Origin: CAWABB01 sp963780165
Lineage (GTDB): Bacteria; Bacteroidota; Ignavibacteria; UBA10030; UBA6906
NCBI GenBank assembly: GCA_963780165.1
Contig: CAWABB010000001.1
Span: 434,001 to 498,000 of the forward strand
Direction of reading: 5' to 3'
DNA: 64,000 nt
The notes beneath the pieces were generated by a model that saw nothing but the letters and a program-made list of their open reading frames with translations, made no database searches and was not told the origin of the DNA. The position numbers and the translations under genes are program-made. This document shows positions 48,101 to 56,431 of this stretch, piece by piece; the first letter of the stretch is position 1, and each line of letters opens with the position of its first letter.

Positions 48101-48155
48101 AATATAGGTGCTGCCCGTTATGGAATTGTGACCTGAATGTTATGTTTCTGTTAAG
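48101..48155 (-). promoter_or_regulatory. Pho-box promoter without an adjacent gene
   Basis: Minus-strand half-sites CTTAACA, CATAACA, GGTCACA, CATAACG at exact 11-bp spacing (plus-strand starts 48117, 48128, 48139, 48150), then GGCAGCACC (9 nt) and TATATT (48106-48101). It is one of the clearest boxes of the window, yet it points into a 430-bp stretch before the receptor gene that contains a terminator. Confidence 0.75.
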
Positions 48156-48213
48156 TGTCGATTGCAGTTTGAGGTGCGCCTCTTTAGATTCTGTGAGGCA
48201 CATGGAGGAAGGC

Positions 48214-48645
48214 ATGGGACGAATTGCACGGTACTCTGTTCTCTGGCTGGCGATCTTCGGGGGGTGCGCGACTCCCTTCCAGGGGATCCGTGTCCGGGCG
48301 GATGTCCCTTTTATCGATGAGGCCTTCAAGAAGCTGACGATTGCCCTGACGCTCGACGGCTACGAGCTGGAGACGGTTGACCCGGGCGCGAGGATCGTCG
48401 AGACGAAGTGGAAGGAGTTGGGAGAGACTGATCGCGAGCCGAAACTTGCCGCTGCCGGGGTGCGCCAGGAAGGAAAGGTGCGGATCAAGCTCGAGGAACG
48501 GGGTAAATTCTACGACGTCTTTTGTACGCCGTCAATCAGGACTGACAGCTCGCCCGAAAGGATCTGCAAGCCCACCGAGCGTCTCTGGGTCAAATGGGAA
48601 ACCGCCCTGCATCGCCTCCTCGTCATTCAGGCGAAGGAAGAATAA
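48214..48645 (+). CDS. small lipoprotein, unknown function
   Basis: A 143-residue predicted lipoprotein from ATG 48214, with GGAGGAAGG before it; ATG 48202 is a weaker alternative. MGRIARYSVLWLAIFGGCATP gives a signal with lipobox FGGC. The mature part is a compact alpha/beta domain (PFIDEAFKKLTIALTLDGYE, IVETKWKELGETDREPKL) that contains two further cysteines (VFCTPS, ERICKPTE), possibly a disulphide. Similar to short outer-membrane lipoproteins with a BamC-like or DUF-type fold, but no family was recognised. It runs away from the phosphate island and is convergent with fmt. Confidence 0.7.
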   Translation: MGRIARYSVLWLAIFGGCATPFQGIRVRADVPFIDEAFKKLTIALTLDGYELETVDPGARIVETKWKELGETDREPKLAAAGVRQEGKVRIKLEERGKFYDVFCTPSIRTDSSPERICKPTERLWVKWETALHRLLVIQAKEE

Positions 48646-48681
48646 GACAACGCGGCGCCTGACAACCCGCCAGACCAACAG

Positions 48682-49596
48682 TCACACGAATCGCGCCCCG
48701 TCCCGAAGACGATATCCCCGCAGAAACTCCTCCGCTCCCATCCGCTTTCTCCCCTGCTGCTGGAGCTCGACGAGCCGGACGGCACCCCCGGCTGTTCCCA
48801 CAATAAGCGCCTTGCCCTCCAGAAGAATCTCTCCCGGCGCAAGCGCACGCGGAGGCTGCACGGCCGCGGCGCGGTAGACATGGATCTCCCGCCCCTCATG
48901 AGATGTGAACGGGCCGGGGTAGGGCGAGAGACCGCGGATCTGATTTACGATGGAAGTCGCCGGTCGATTCCAGTCGATCCTGCATTGCTCCCTGAAGATC
49001 TTCGGGGCGGGCGTGGCTTGTGACGCATCCTGCGGAAGGCGCGGAGCGCTGCCGCTGGCGATGAGCCGCACGGTCTCCACGACGGCGTCCGCGCCTGCGA
49101 GCGAGAGCCGGTCGTGAAGCGTTCCCGCATCATCGTCCGGTTCGATGGGGACCGAACGCTGCAGGATCACGTTGCCGGTGTCGACGGTGCGCTCGAGGAA
49201 GAACGTCGTCACCCCGGTGACCGTCTCCCCGTTCATCAGGGCGTGGTTGATCGGGGCGGCGCCGCGGTACTTCGGAAGGAGCGAGGCGTGGAGATTGAAA
49301 GCGCCCAGCGTCGGGATGTCGATGACGGACGTGGGGAGGATTCTGAACGCGACGACCGCGACGATGTCCGGCCGGTGCGCGCGGAGAGCTTCGTGGAACC
49401 CGGGGTCGTCGAATGTGGCGGGCTGAAGAACGTCGATGCCGGCGGCGGTCGCGGCGGTCTTGACAGGCGACGGACGGACATGCAACCCGCGTCCGACGGG
49501 CCTGTCAGGGGCAGTGACGACGCACTGGACGTTCCACCGGTTCCGGACAAGCGCTTCGAGGCTCGGAACCGCGAACTCCGGTGTCCCCATGAACAC
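48682..49596 (-). CDS. fmt: methionyl-tRNA formyltransferase
   Basis: Formylates initiator Met-tRNA using 10-formyl-THF. The 304 residues start at GTG 49596 (VFMGTPEFAVPSLEALVRN); the family usually begins MRIVFMGTPEF, and here the CGC ATC codons for Arg-Ile do precede the GTG but without a start codon in frame, so the true N-terminus may be two or three residues longer through an unusual start, or simply truncated. Motifs: VTAPDRPVGRGL, VVAFRILPTSVIDIPTLGAF, NLHASLLPKYRGAAPINHAL (catalytic Asn/His) and the C-terminal OB domain. It lies 30 bp after def, the usual def-fmt pair. Confidence 0.93.
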   Translation of the reverse strand: MFMGTPEFAVPSLEALVRNRWNVQCVVTAPDRPVGRGLHVRPSPVKTAATAAGIDVLQPATFDDPGFHEALRAHRPDIVAVVAFRILPTSVIDIPTLGAFNLHASLLPKYRGAAPINHALMNGETVTGVTTFFLERTVDTGNVILQRSVPIEPDDDAGTLHDRLSLAGADAVVETVRLIASGSAPRLPQDASQATPAPKIFREQCRIDWNRPATSIVNQIRGLSPYPGPFTSHEGREIHVYRAAAVQPPRALAPGEILLEGKALIVGTAGGAVRLVELQQQGRKRMGAEEFLRGYRLRDGARFV

Positions 49597-49626
49597 GATG
49601 CGCGGTGCGACGGCACACCTCCGGGG

Positions 49627-50205
49627 TCAGGGCTCGGTTGCGGGCGTTGAGACCTCGGCGACGGACGGCGTCGCCACGGGATAGTTCACTTCGTACTCGC
49701 CGCGGCGGATCTTGTTCAGCCTGCCCCGCAGCAGCTTGCGCTTCATCGCGCCCAGCCGATCGATGAAGAGGACGCCGTTCAGGTGGTCCATCTCGTGGAG
49801 GATCACCCGGCTGAGGATTCCCGCCGCTTCGATCTCGTGATCCTTGAAGTCGAGATCCTTGAACCGCACCCTGATGAGCTCCGGCCGTTCCACTTCCTCG
49901 CGGATATCGGGGATGCTCAGGCACCCCTCTTCCATGACCCACGACCCCTCCTCGCGAAGGACTTCCGGGTTGAGCATCACCAGCGGCGGGACCTCAGGAG
50001 TCTCCTCCATGTCGGACACGTCCACCACGATGATGCGCTGGAGGGAGCCGACCTGGTTCGCGGCAAGGCCGATGCCATGGTCGAGGTGCATCGTCTCCAT
50101 CATATCGGCGGCGAGCTTTCGGAGATCGTCGTCGATCTGTCGGACCGGCTTCGCCTTGCGGCGCAGGATCTGGTCGTCATAAATGAACAACGGTAATTGA
50201 GCCAT
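49627..50205 (-). CDS. def: peptide deformylase
   Basis: Metal-dependent removal of the N-terminal formyl group. The 192 residues show the three motifs: GIGLAANQVG (motif 1), EEGCLSIPDI (motif 2, metal Cys) and VILHEMDHLNGVLFIDRL (motif 3, HExxH). A 30-residue C-terminal tail (NYPVATPSVAEVSTPATEP) is low-complexity. It starts MAQLPLFIYDDQILRRKAKP. Between the NlpC gene and fmt. Confidence 0.96.
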   Translation of the reverse strand: MAQLPLFIYDDQILRRKAKPVRQIDDDLRKLAADMMETMHLDHGIGLAANQVGSLQRIIVVDVSDMEETPEVPPLVMLNPEVLREEGSWVMEEGCLSIPDIREEVERPELIRVRFKDLDFKDHEIEAAGILSRVILHEMDHLNGVLFIDRLGAMKRKLLRGRLNKIRRGEYEVNYPVATPSVAEVSTPATEP

Positions 50206-50223
50206 TGCTGTCTCTCGTCGCGC

Positions 50224-50868
50224 TTACCGGACGACCCGGCGGGCACCGACAAATCGTTCCTTATAGTACGTGCTTTGGAGCGACGACAGGGTCACGCCGA
50301 ACGACACGCTGGCATGGGCGAACACGTCGTCCTCGATGAACAGTCCCACGTGCGAGGGGGAATCCCCTGTCGTATTGAAGAACACCAGGTCTCCGAACTG
50401 GAGCGAGTCGCGCTGCACGGGCCGACCCTGTTTGAATTGATCGCGCGTCGACCGGGACAGCGACGGGAGCGATGCCTCCCGGTACACCCTGGACGTGAAC
50501 CCGGAGCAGTCCATCCCGTCCCGGTCCATTCCGCCGTAGCGATACGGCGTCCCCAGCAGGTCGACGATGTCGAGCAGGATGTGATCCCGGTCCACCCCTG
50601 CGGGAGCGATCGCGACTCCCGACGCCGCCGGCGCGCTGGTCGAAACGAAGCTCTCGGCGTCGACCTTCACATCGTCAAGCTTTCGCTCTTCCTCCGCCAC
50701 GCGGGGGTCCTCAACGGGCGTCGTCGTGAAGCGCGGCCTCGACGTCGAGCACCCCTGTGCCGCAAGCATGAACGCCGCGAGCGCAGCGAGCCCCGCCACC
50801 CCGACAAAACGGGACCGGCCTCGTCGAGCGAGGCCGGCGGTGCATGATTGTCGGAATCGCTCACCCAA
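50224..50868 (-). CDS. NlpC/P60 family lipoprotein (cell-wall endopeptidase)
   Basis: Peptidoglycan endopeptidase-like, probably acting in the periplasm. From a TTG at 50868 (overlapping the rpoD stop by 8 bp) the 214 residues have a basic start, hydrophobic [15 protein letters not shown] and lipobox Cys in AAQGCSTS. The NlpC/P60 domain (about 95-214) has the catalytic Cys in [27 protein letters not shown] and the His in [19 protein letters not shown] later start would still keep the signal, so the exact N-terminus is uncertain. It follows the sigma factor gene directly. Confidence 0.88.
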   Translation of the reverse strand: MGERFRQSCTAGLARRGRSRFVGVAGLAALAAFMLAAQGCSTSRPRFTTTPVEDPRVAEEERKLDDVKVDAESFVSTSAPAASGVAIAPAGVDRDHILLDIVDLLGTPYRYGGMDRDGMDCSGFTSRVYREASLPSLSRSTRDQFKQGRPVQRDSLQFGDLVFFNTTGDSPSHVGLFIEDDVFAHASVSFGVTLSSLQSTYYKERFVGARRVVR

Positions 50869-51718
50869 GGTATGCGCGCAGCTGCTTGCTCCGCGACGCG
50901 TGCCGCAGCCTGCGAATGGCCTTCTCTTTGATCTGCCGGACGCGTTCGCGCGTCAGCTTGAACCGCTCGCCGATCTCCTCGAGCGTCAGCGAGTGCTCGC
51001 GCCCGAGTCCAAAGTACAGCCGGATCACCTCCGCCTCGCGCTCGCTGAGCGTCGAGAGAGCGCGCTCCACTTCTTTGCTGAGCGACTCCTTCATCAGCTC
51101 GCTGTCGGGTGACGGCTGCCGCTCGTCCTGGATCACATCCAGCAGCCGGTTGTCTTCTCCCTGCGCAAAGGGAGCGTCCATGGAGAGGTGCCGTCCCGAG
51201 ATCTTCAGGGTATCGGACACCTCGAAGAGCGACATGTCCAGCTCTTCGGCCAGCTCGCTGGCGCTCGGCTCACGCTCGAACTCCTGCTCGAGCGTGCTGA
51301 AGGCCTTCCCGATCTTGTTCAACGCGCCGACCCGGTTCAACGGGAGCCGGACGATGCGGGACTGCTCGGCGAGGGCCTGAAGAATCGACTGACGGATCCA
51401 CCAGACCGCATAGGAGATAAACTTGAATCCGCGGGTCTCGTCGAACCGCTTGGCCGCCTTGATCAGGCCGAGGTTCCCCTCGTTGATCAGGTCGCCCAGC
51501 GAGAGGCCCTGGTTCTGATACTGCTTGGCCACGCTGACGACGAACCGCAGGTTGGCCTTCGTGAGCTTCTCGAGCGCCCGCTGATCCCCCTTTTTGATGC
51601 GGCGTGCGAGGTCGATCTCCTCTTCAGATTTGAGGAGCTCAACCTTGCCGATCTCCTGGAGGTACTTGTCCAGCGACTGGCTCTCTCGATTGGTGTACTG
51701 TTTGGTGATCTTGACCAT
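50861..51718 (-). CDS. rpoD: primary RNA polymerase sigma factor, short form
   Basis: Sigma-70 housekeeping factor of 285 residues, the short form of Bacteroidota/Chlorobiota without region 1.1 and the non-conserved insert. Region 1.2 [20 protein letters not shown], region 2 [16 protein letters not shown] and [16 protein letters not shown] (2.3/2.4), region 3 [18 protein letters not shown], region 4.2 [20 protein letters not shown]. This agrees with the TATATTTG-type -10 elements found before other genes of the window. A 16-bp palindrome lies about 150 bp upstream. Start [14 protein letters not shown]. Confidence 0.95.
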   Translation of the reverse strand: MVKITKQYTNRESQSLDKYLQEIGKVELLKSEEEIDLARRIKKGDQRALEKLTKANLRFVVSVAKQYQNQGLSLGDLINEGNLGLIKAAKRFDETRGFKFISYAVWWIRQSILQALAEQSRIVRLPLNRVGALNKIGKAFSTLEQEFEREPSASELAEELDMSLFEVSDTLKISGRHLSMDAPFAQGEDNRLLDVIQDERQPSPDSELMKESLSKEVERALSTLSEREAEVIRLYFGLGREHSLTLEEIGERFKLTRERVRQIKEKAIRRLRHASRSKQLRAYLG

Positions 51719-52021
51719 GTGGTGAGTTCTAGGCTCCCGTCATCAATTCGTTCGTGGACGCCCTCGCCGCGGCAGTGACGGAGATGCGCTTCCCTGAAGA
51801 TCTACGGCAATGATAGCGGTGTGGAGCAGCACCTTCAGGGGAGATCCGTGCCTTCCATCGCACGTCGGCGTGATCACGCCGGCCATCCGTGCTCAGTCTT
51901 TACGTGCCGCGCGTCCGGAGGGTTTCGTCCCTGAACCCATGAGATGAACGCGCCGCCTGGAGCGGGTCATCCCCGAGCCGGGCGGCGTGCGCCTGATTGC
52001 CGGTCCCAGAATCGGGGACGC
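51719..52021. other. 303-bp gap upstream of rpoD
   Basis: Carries a perfect palindrome (51866-51881) and a GC-rich inverted repeat near 51950-51995 (CGCCGCC with GGCGGCG). No coding sequence was found. The rpoD promoter should be here but no clear -35/-10 pair was seen. Confidence 0.5.
51866..51881. promoter_or_regulatory. 16-bp perfect palindrome upstream of rpoD
   Basis: CGGCGTGATCACGCCG is self-complementary and lies 148 bp before the sigma factor start, a possible operator or the base of a cruciform. No -35/-10 pair was identified near it. Confidence 0.35.
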
Positions 52022-52216
52022 TCAGGCGTACACTGCTTTTTCGTTGCACTTGCAGACCTGCACCCGCCGCTCGTTGAACTTCCAGTGGCTGGTGGATCGG
52101 GAGCGCTCCGATGCTACGAGCAGGACCGGCTGGTACACCGTCCCGCAGACCGGGCATTTCTTCCCGCGCAGCTCTCCCTTTTTTGCCTTGTCACCAAACG
52201 TTTGCTGTTTTGCCAT
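52022..52216 (-). CDS. small zinc-ribbon protein, unknown function
   Basis: A 64-residue basic protein with KKCPVCGTVYQPVLLV and a second cysteine pair VQVCKCNEKAVYA, so one zinc site of the CxxC/CxC type. It starts MAKQQTFGDKAKKGELRG. Short proteins of this type are found in related genomes, without a known role. Upstream is the GAF/GGDEF gene, 40 bp away. Confidence 0.78.
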   Translation of the reverse strand: MAKQQTFGDKAKKGELRGKKCPVCGTVYQPVLLVASERSRSTSHWKFNERRVQVCKCNEKAVYA

Positions 52217-52256
52217 TGCTCCGTTGTCCTTTCAATCACATGCTTCGCGCGGCGGG

Positions 52257-54170
52257 TCACACGACCCGCACAAGATTTCCTCCGCCTTCGATGGCGTTCT
52301 CCAGAACGCGGGTGGCGCCCTGCACGACATCGGCGGCGCCCATGCCTTCCGACAGGCCGCACACCCCGACGCTGACCGTCACCGACAGCGTCCGACCCGA
52401 CACGTCAATCACGTGTCCCGCGATCAGCCTCCGGACCTTCTCCGCCCAGAGGTATGCGTCCCGGGCCACCGTCTCCACCAGAAGGATCCCGATGGTGTTC
52501 CTGTCGAGCACGCCGACCGTATCATACGGACGGACGTTCCCGCGCATCAATTTTGCGGCTTCGTTCAGAATCGTTTCGGTACTGTCCTTCCCGTAGCGAT
52601 GGACGAGCTCGTCGAGATTGTCCACCGTGACCGTCACGAGCGACAGCTCAGCCGAGCAATCTTCGGCCCTGAGGACCTCGTCCTCCAGCCGCCTCATAAA
52701 GTGCTTGCGGCTGGTAAGCCCCATGAGGTGATCGAGGCTGACGTACTCCTTGACGATGTTTTGCATGTACAGCACCTCGAGCGACGACGCGGCATGCTGG
52801 ACGAGGCGGAACAGCTTCTCGACGTCCGTCCCGTTGAACCCGCCGGGACTCGTGTGCTCCAGCGCGATCGCGCCATAGCACCGGTTCAGCGAGCTGATCG
52901 GGATGCTGACAAACGACCCGCCCTGTGCGGCCGGCTCATCGTGCCGGAACCTGCACCGTGTGGATCCCGAGAGGTCGTCTTCCATTTCGATCCTGGTGGA
53001 CGCAATCGAGGCGCCAACGATCGACTCCGGCACATCCACCGCATCGCCTGCAGCGACGTACGGGGTCTCATGCTTGCTCACGCTGCGCTGGACGACCCAG
53101 CCTTTCGCGTCATCGGAATACATCACGACTGACATCGCGTCGTGGGCCGTGAGGCGGTTGGCCTCGTCCGCGATCGCCGAGAGGATCGTCTCCTCCGTCG
53201 GGGAGGACGCGATCCTGTCCTGCATCCGGCGCATCGAGTTCAACAGCTCCGAGTCGAGCAGCAGATCGTACTTGTCGGTGTAGCTCTTGATGAGCGCCGA
53301 CACCAGCTTGGTCATGCGGCCGAGGATCGCAAACGTCTCGGCTCCGAACGCATCGTCGGCTTTGCTGTCCGCCACGATCACGCCGACCGGCTTGATGTCG
53401 TCGCCCACGCTCCGGAAGAACACCGGCACGCAAATGACCGACCGGATGCCCGGAGGCACGTCATAGTAGCGGAGCAGCTCGGGCTCGGTCTTCTCCGTCA
53501 CGTTGCCGAGCAGCCGGGGTTTGGCTTCGAGCGCCACCTTGCTGACGAGGTCGTTTTCGATGGCGAACCGGCGGCCGGACATGAACTGATCGCTGTCCGT
53601 CGCCATCGATTCCAGGATCATCTGCCCCTTATCCCGATTCGCCCAGAAGAACGCGACCGTGTGGGCGAACACCACGTCTTTGATCACCAGCAGAACCTTG
53701 TCCAGCAGCGCGTGAAATTCGCTCTTCGGCTCGATGTCCGTCAATGCGGGATCGCTGTCGAGGTCGAAGAAATCGACGATGGTCAGCTCGCGCACCGTCT
53801 CCTCTTTCAGCGACGCCGGCGCGGGCCGCGCCGCCTTTGTCGAAGGAACGACCGTGTGCTCCTCAGATTCCTGGACCTCCCGCACCACGTAGCCTCCGGA
53901 TGCAGACGACTGGAAGTCGTCAAAGAGCAGTTTCTTCATGGGTCCCTGGGGCGGTTGTTGTCGGATTTCCTCTTCACGGGATCTGGATGAGGGCGAGAAA
54001 GGAAGTTCTTCCTTCACGACCATGACAGCCACGACGCCTGCCGCCCCCAGCAACAGGCCGCTCACCGCCCATCCGATTGGCGAGCCAACAAAAAGACCAA
54101 TGATGAGCCCCGCCAACCCTGCGGCGGCGACGATGATCACGCGAACGATATGTGATTTCATCGCCACCAT
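52257..54170 (-). CDS. membrane GAF-GAF-degenerate GGDEF protein
   Basis: A 637-residue signalling protein. Two transmembrane helices (VRVIIVAAAGLAGLIIGLF; GWAVSGLLLGAAGVVAVMVV) are followed by a linker, a GAF domain (about 150-300, DKVLLVIKDVVFAHTVAFF), a second GAF (about 320-460, LLDSELLNSMRRMQDRIAS and YGAIALEHTSPGG) and a C-terminal diguanylate-cyclase fold (about 475-637; LDHLMGLTSRKHFMRRLEDE). The GGDEF signature is replaced by LDRNT in GVLDRNTIGILLVE and the I-site is not evident, so c-di-GMP synthesis is unlikely; it may bind a ligand or a partner enzyme. ATG 54170 is used; ATG 54161 is an alternative. Upstream is the NUDIX gene, read on the same strand. Confidence 0.87.
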   Translation of the reverse strand: MVAMKSHIVRVIIVAAAGLAGLIIGLFVGSPIGWAVSGLLLGAAGVVAVMVVKEELPFSPSSRSREEEIRQQPPQGPMKKLLFDDFQSSASGGYVVREVQESEEHTVVPSTKAARPAPASLKEETVRELTIVDFFDLDSDPALTDIEPKSEFHALLDKVLLVIKDVVFAHTVAFFWANRDKGQMILESMATDSDQFMSGRRFAIENDLVSKVALEAKPRLLGNVTEKTEPELLRYYDVPPGIRSVICVPVFFRSVGDDIKPVGVIVADSKADDAFGAETFAILGRMTKLVSALIKSYTDKYDLLLDSELLNSMRRMQDRIASSPTEETILSAIADEANRLTAHDAMSVVMYSDDAKGWVVQRSVSKHETPYVAAGDAVDVPESIVGASIASTRIEMEDDLSGSTRCRFRHDEPAAQGGSFVSIPISSLNRCYGAIALEHTSPGGFNGTDVEKLFRLVQHAASSLEVLYMQNIVKEYVSLDHLMGLTSRKHFMRRLEDEVLRAEDCSAELSLVTVTVDNLDELVHRYGKDSTETILNEAAKLMRGNVRPYDTVGVLDRNTIGILLVETVARDAYLWAEKVRRLIAGHVIDVSGRTLSVTVSVGVCGLSEGMGAADVVQGATRVLENAIEGGGNLVRVV

Positions 54171-54276
54171 GGCGCCACCATCGGTCGGATCCCAGAAACG
54201 TGCTCAGGAAAAGGAGATAGAATTTGACCATTTTACGAAAAAAAACGGGGGAAGTCAATAATTTCGCGCCGAATTC

Positions 54277-54822
54277 TCAGGTTTTTGACCCGATCCTCCC
54301 CCGCCCGATCGCCCACGCAGCGATCGTCATGCCATCCCAGACGTCCCCGGAGCGGACCAGTGCATCCAGTTCCTCCGGCCGGAGCGTCACAAGCTCGAAT
54401 TCCTCCGTTTCTTCGGGGGCTTCTCCAACGAACGTCAGGTCCCGGGCGACATAGACCCGGCACATCTCGTCCGTGACCCCGTTATACGGATTGAACTCTC
54501 CCGCCAGCAGGAGAGTTCCGGCAGAGTAGCCGGTCTCCTCTGCGAGCTCTTCCCATGCCGTCCTGTCGTGCGTGGATCCGTCCTTGACGCTCCCGCACGG
54601 AAACTCCAGGCTCTCCTTCGACGCGAGATACCGGTACTGGTTGACGAGCACGAGCTGCCCGTCGGGCAGGACAGGGATCACCATCGACGACCCGTTGGTA
54701 TGGACATAATGATACTCCCCTCGTTTGCCGGAGGGGAGTTCAAAATGGTCCAGCATATATGTCCACCACGGGTTCTTCGATGCGACAGAAGACCGCAGCC
54801 GTCTCCAGACTCCAAGCGCCAT
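54277..54822 (-). CDS. NUDIX hydrolase (ADP-ribose pyrophosphatase-like)
   Basis: A 181-residue NUDIX protein from ATG 54822, one base into the ndk stop (TGATG), so translationally coupled. It begins [20 protein letters not shown]. The NUDIX box reads GSVKDGSTHDRTAWEELAEE followed by TGY: the catalytic EELxEETG part is kept, but the usual Glu after G(x)5 is Ser and the Arg before EE is Glu. The N-terminal GEYHYVHTNGSSMVIPVLP and VNQYRYLASKESLEFPCG match ADP-ribose hydrolases. The substrate is uncertain because of the altered box. Confidence 0.85.
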   Translation of the reverse strand: MALGVWRRLRSSVASKNPWWTYMLDHFELPSGKRGEYHYVHTNGSSMVIPVLPDGQLVLVNQYRYLASKESLEFPCGSVKDGSTHDRTAWEELAEETGYSAGTLLLAGEFNPYNGVTDEMCRVYVARDLTFVGEAPEETEEFELVTLRPEELDALVRSGDVWDGMTIAAWAIGRGRIGSKT

Positions 54823-55250
54823 CAGCGGTGCTCGACGAGCTCCTTTTCGGAGAAAAAGTATGCGATTTCGATCCTGCCGGTCTCGGCGGAATCCGAACCG
54901 TGCACGATGTTCTCGCCCTTGCTCGCCGCAAACTCCTTCCGGATCGTCCCCGGCGCGGCGTCCTTCGGATCCGTGGCGCCGATGAGCGTGCGGAAGTCGG
55001 CGACCGCATTCTCCTTTTCGAGCGCGATGGGGACGCATGGGCCCGAGCTCATGAATGTCACAAGGTCATCGTAGAAGGGGCGGCCCCGGTGGACGGCGTA
55101 GAATCCGCCGGCGGTCTCTCCGGTCAGCTTCACCATCGTCATTCCGAGGATCCTGAATCCGGCTTTCTCGATCCGGGCGACGACCTCGCCCATGAGATTG
55201 CGCTTCACCGTGTCAGGTTTGAGAATTGCGAGTGTTCGTTCGAGTGCCAT
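54822..55250 (-). CDS. ndk: nucleoside-diphosphate kinase
   Basis: Transfers gamma-phosphate between nucleotides. The 142 residues match the family: start [20 protein letters not shown], substrate site [18 protein letters not shown], and catalytic His in [20 protein letters not shown]. It shares one base with the NUDIX gene that follows. It stands 117 bp upstream of nothing else on this strand; sucD lies to its right. Confidence 0.97.
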   Translation of the reverse strand: MALERTLAILKPDTVKRNLMGEVVARIEKAGFRILGMTMVKLTGETAGGFYAVHRGRPFYDDLVTFMSSGPCVPIALEKENAVADFRTLIGATDPKDAAPGTIRKEFAASKGENIVHGSDSAETGRIEIAYFFSEKELVEHR

Positions 55251-55367
55251 ACGTTCGTGCGTTGTGAGTGGTTGAGCGTGTTGAGTTCTCTGTGCAATGT
55301 CTGACGCATGTCATGCGACCTGTGTCGCGCGCGCCTGGCACGTCCTTGCCTCCGTGCCCGCGTTGCC

Positions 55368-56408
55368 TCAGCGCTTGCGCTTCGCCGTCGCGCGACGCTT
55401 CGCGGCGGTGCGAACCTTTGGACGGGCCTTCGCCGCCGCAGGACGTTTCTCCCCTGGGACCGCGCCCTTCTTTGCCGCCTTGCCTTTTTTCTTTGCCGGA
55501 GCGACCTTCGTGCGCTTGAGGATCATCTCGATGGCCTCGCCGATCACCGCCGGGCTCTCCACGACCGTGATCCCCGCCGCCTTCATCACGTCCATCTTCT
55601 CCTGCGCCGTCCCCTTCCCACCCGCGATGATCGCGCCCGCATGTCCCATGCGTCGTCCGGGCGGCGCAGTCCGGCCGGCGATGAATCCCACGACCGGCTT
55701 CTTCATCGACGAGCGCACGTACGCAGCGGCCTCCTCCTCTGCTGTCCCTCCAATCTCTCCGATCATCACCACCGCCTCGGTTCCGGGGTCTTCATTGAAC
55801 AGCCGGAGCGCATCGACGAACCTGGTGCCGATCACCGGATCGCCGCCGATGCCGATGCACGTGGACTGCCCGATCCCTCGCTCGGTCAGCTGCCACACCG
55901 CTTCGTACGTGAGGGTCCCGCTCCTCGAAACCACGCCCACCGTGCCGGGCTTGTGGATGAAGCCGGGCATGATGCCGACCTTGCACTGGCCGGGGCTGAT
56001 GATCCCGGGGCAGTTCGGCCCGATGAGACGGATCCCCTTCGCGGTCACGAACTCATACGCCTTCAGCATGTCGCGCGTCGGAATCCCCTCGGTGATGCAC
56101 ACGACGATGGCAACCCCCGCGGCCGCTGCTTCAATGATGGCGTCTGCGGCGAAGGCTGCAGGCACGAAGATCAGCGAGACATTCGCTCCCGTGGCACTGA
56201 CCGCGTCGGCAACGGTGTCGAACACCGGGACGTCCCGCGTGAACGTGTCCTTCTCGTTCCCCCCGTACATGGTCCCGCCTTTGCCCGGGGTCACGCCCGC
56301 GACGACGTTTGTCCCGTACTCCAGCATCTGCGACGTGTGGAAGGTCCCCTCCCCGCCGGTGATCCCCTGCACGACCACTTTGCTCTGCTTGTTGACCAGG
56401 ATGCTCAT
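55368..56408 (-). CDS. sucD: succinate--CoA ligase alpha subunit with basic C-terminal tail
   Basis: SucD, the CoA-binding and phosphohistidine subunit. It has 346 residues from ATG 56408 ([20 protein letters not shown]); the longer frame to 57389 runs over gatA. Core motifs: [53 protein letters not shown] and the phosphorylated His in [18 protein letters not shown]. The usual family length is about 290-300; here, after MILKRTKV, about 50 residues of Lys/Ala/Arg follow ([32 protein letters not shown]), resembling histone-H1-like tails. The extension is in frame with no frameshift. Its partner sucC lies at 1150-2313. Confidence 0.94.
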   Translation of the reverse strand: MSILVNKQSKVVVQGITGGEGTFHTSQMLEYGTNVVAGVTPGKGGTMYGGNEKDTFTRDVPVFDTVADAVSATGANVSLIFVPAAFAADAIIEAAAAGVAIVVCITEGIPTRDMLKAYEFVTAKGIRLIGPNCPGIISPGQCKVGIMPGFIHKPGTVGVVSRSGTLTYEAVWQLTERGIGQSTCIGIGGDPVIGTRFVDALRLFNEDPGTEAVVMIGEIGGTAEEEAAAYVRSSMKKPVVGFIAGRTAPPGRRMGHAGAIIAGGKGTAQEKMDVMKAAGITVVESPAVIGEAIEMILKRTKVAPAKKKGKAAKKGAVPGEKRPAAAKARPKVRTAAKRRATAKRKR

Positions 56409-56431
56409 GTGTAGGCCGTTCGGATGATGGG

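Noticed and set aside
48000..48329. 109-codon minus-strand frame over the Pho box at 48101-48155
   Set aside because: It overlaps the promoter and the plus-strand lipoprotein gene and has no domain.
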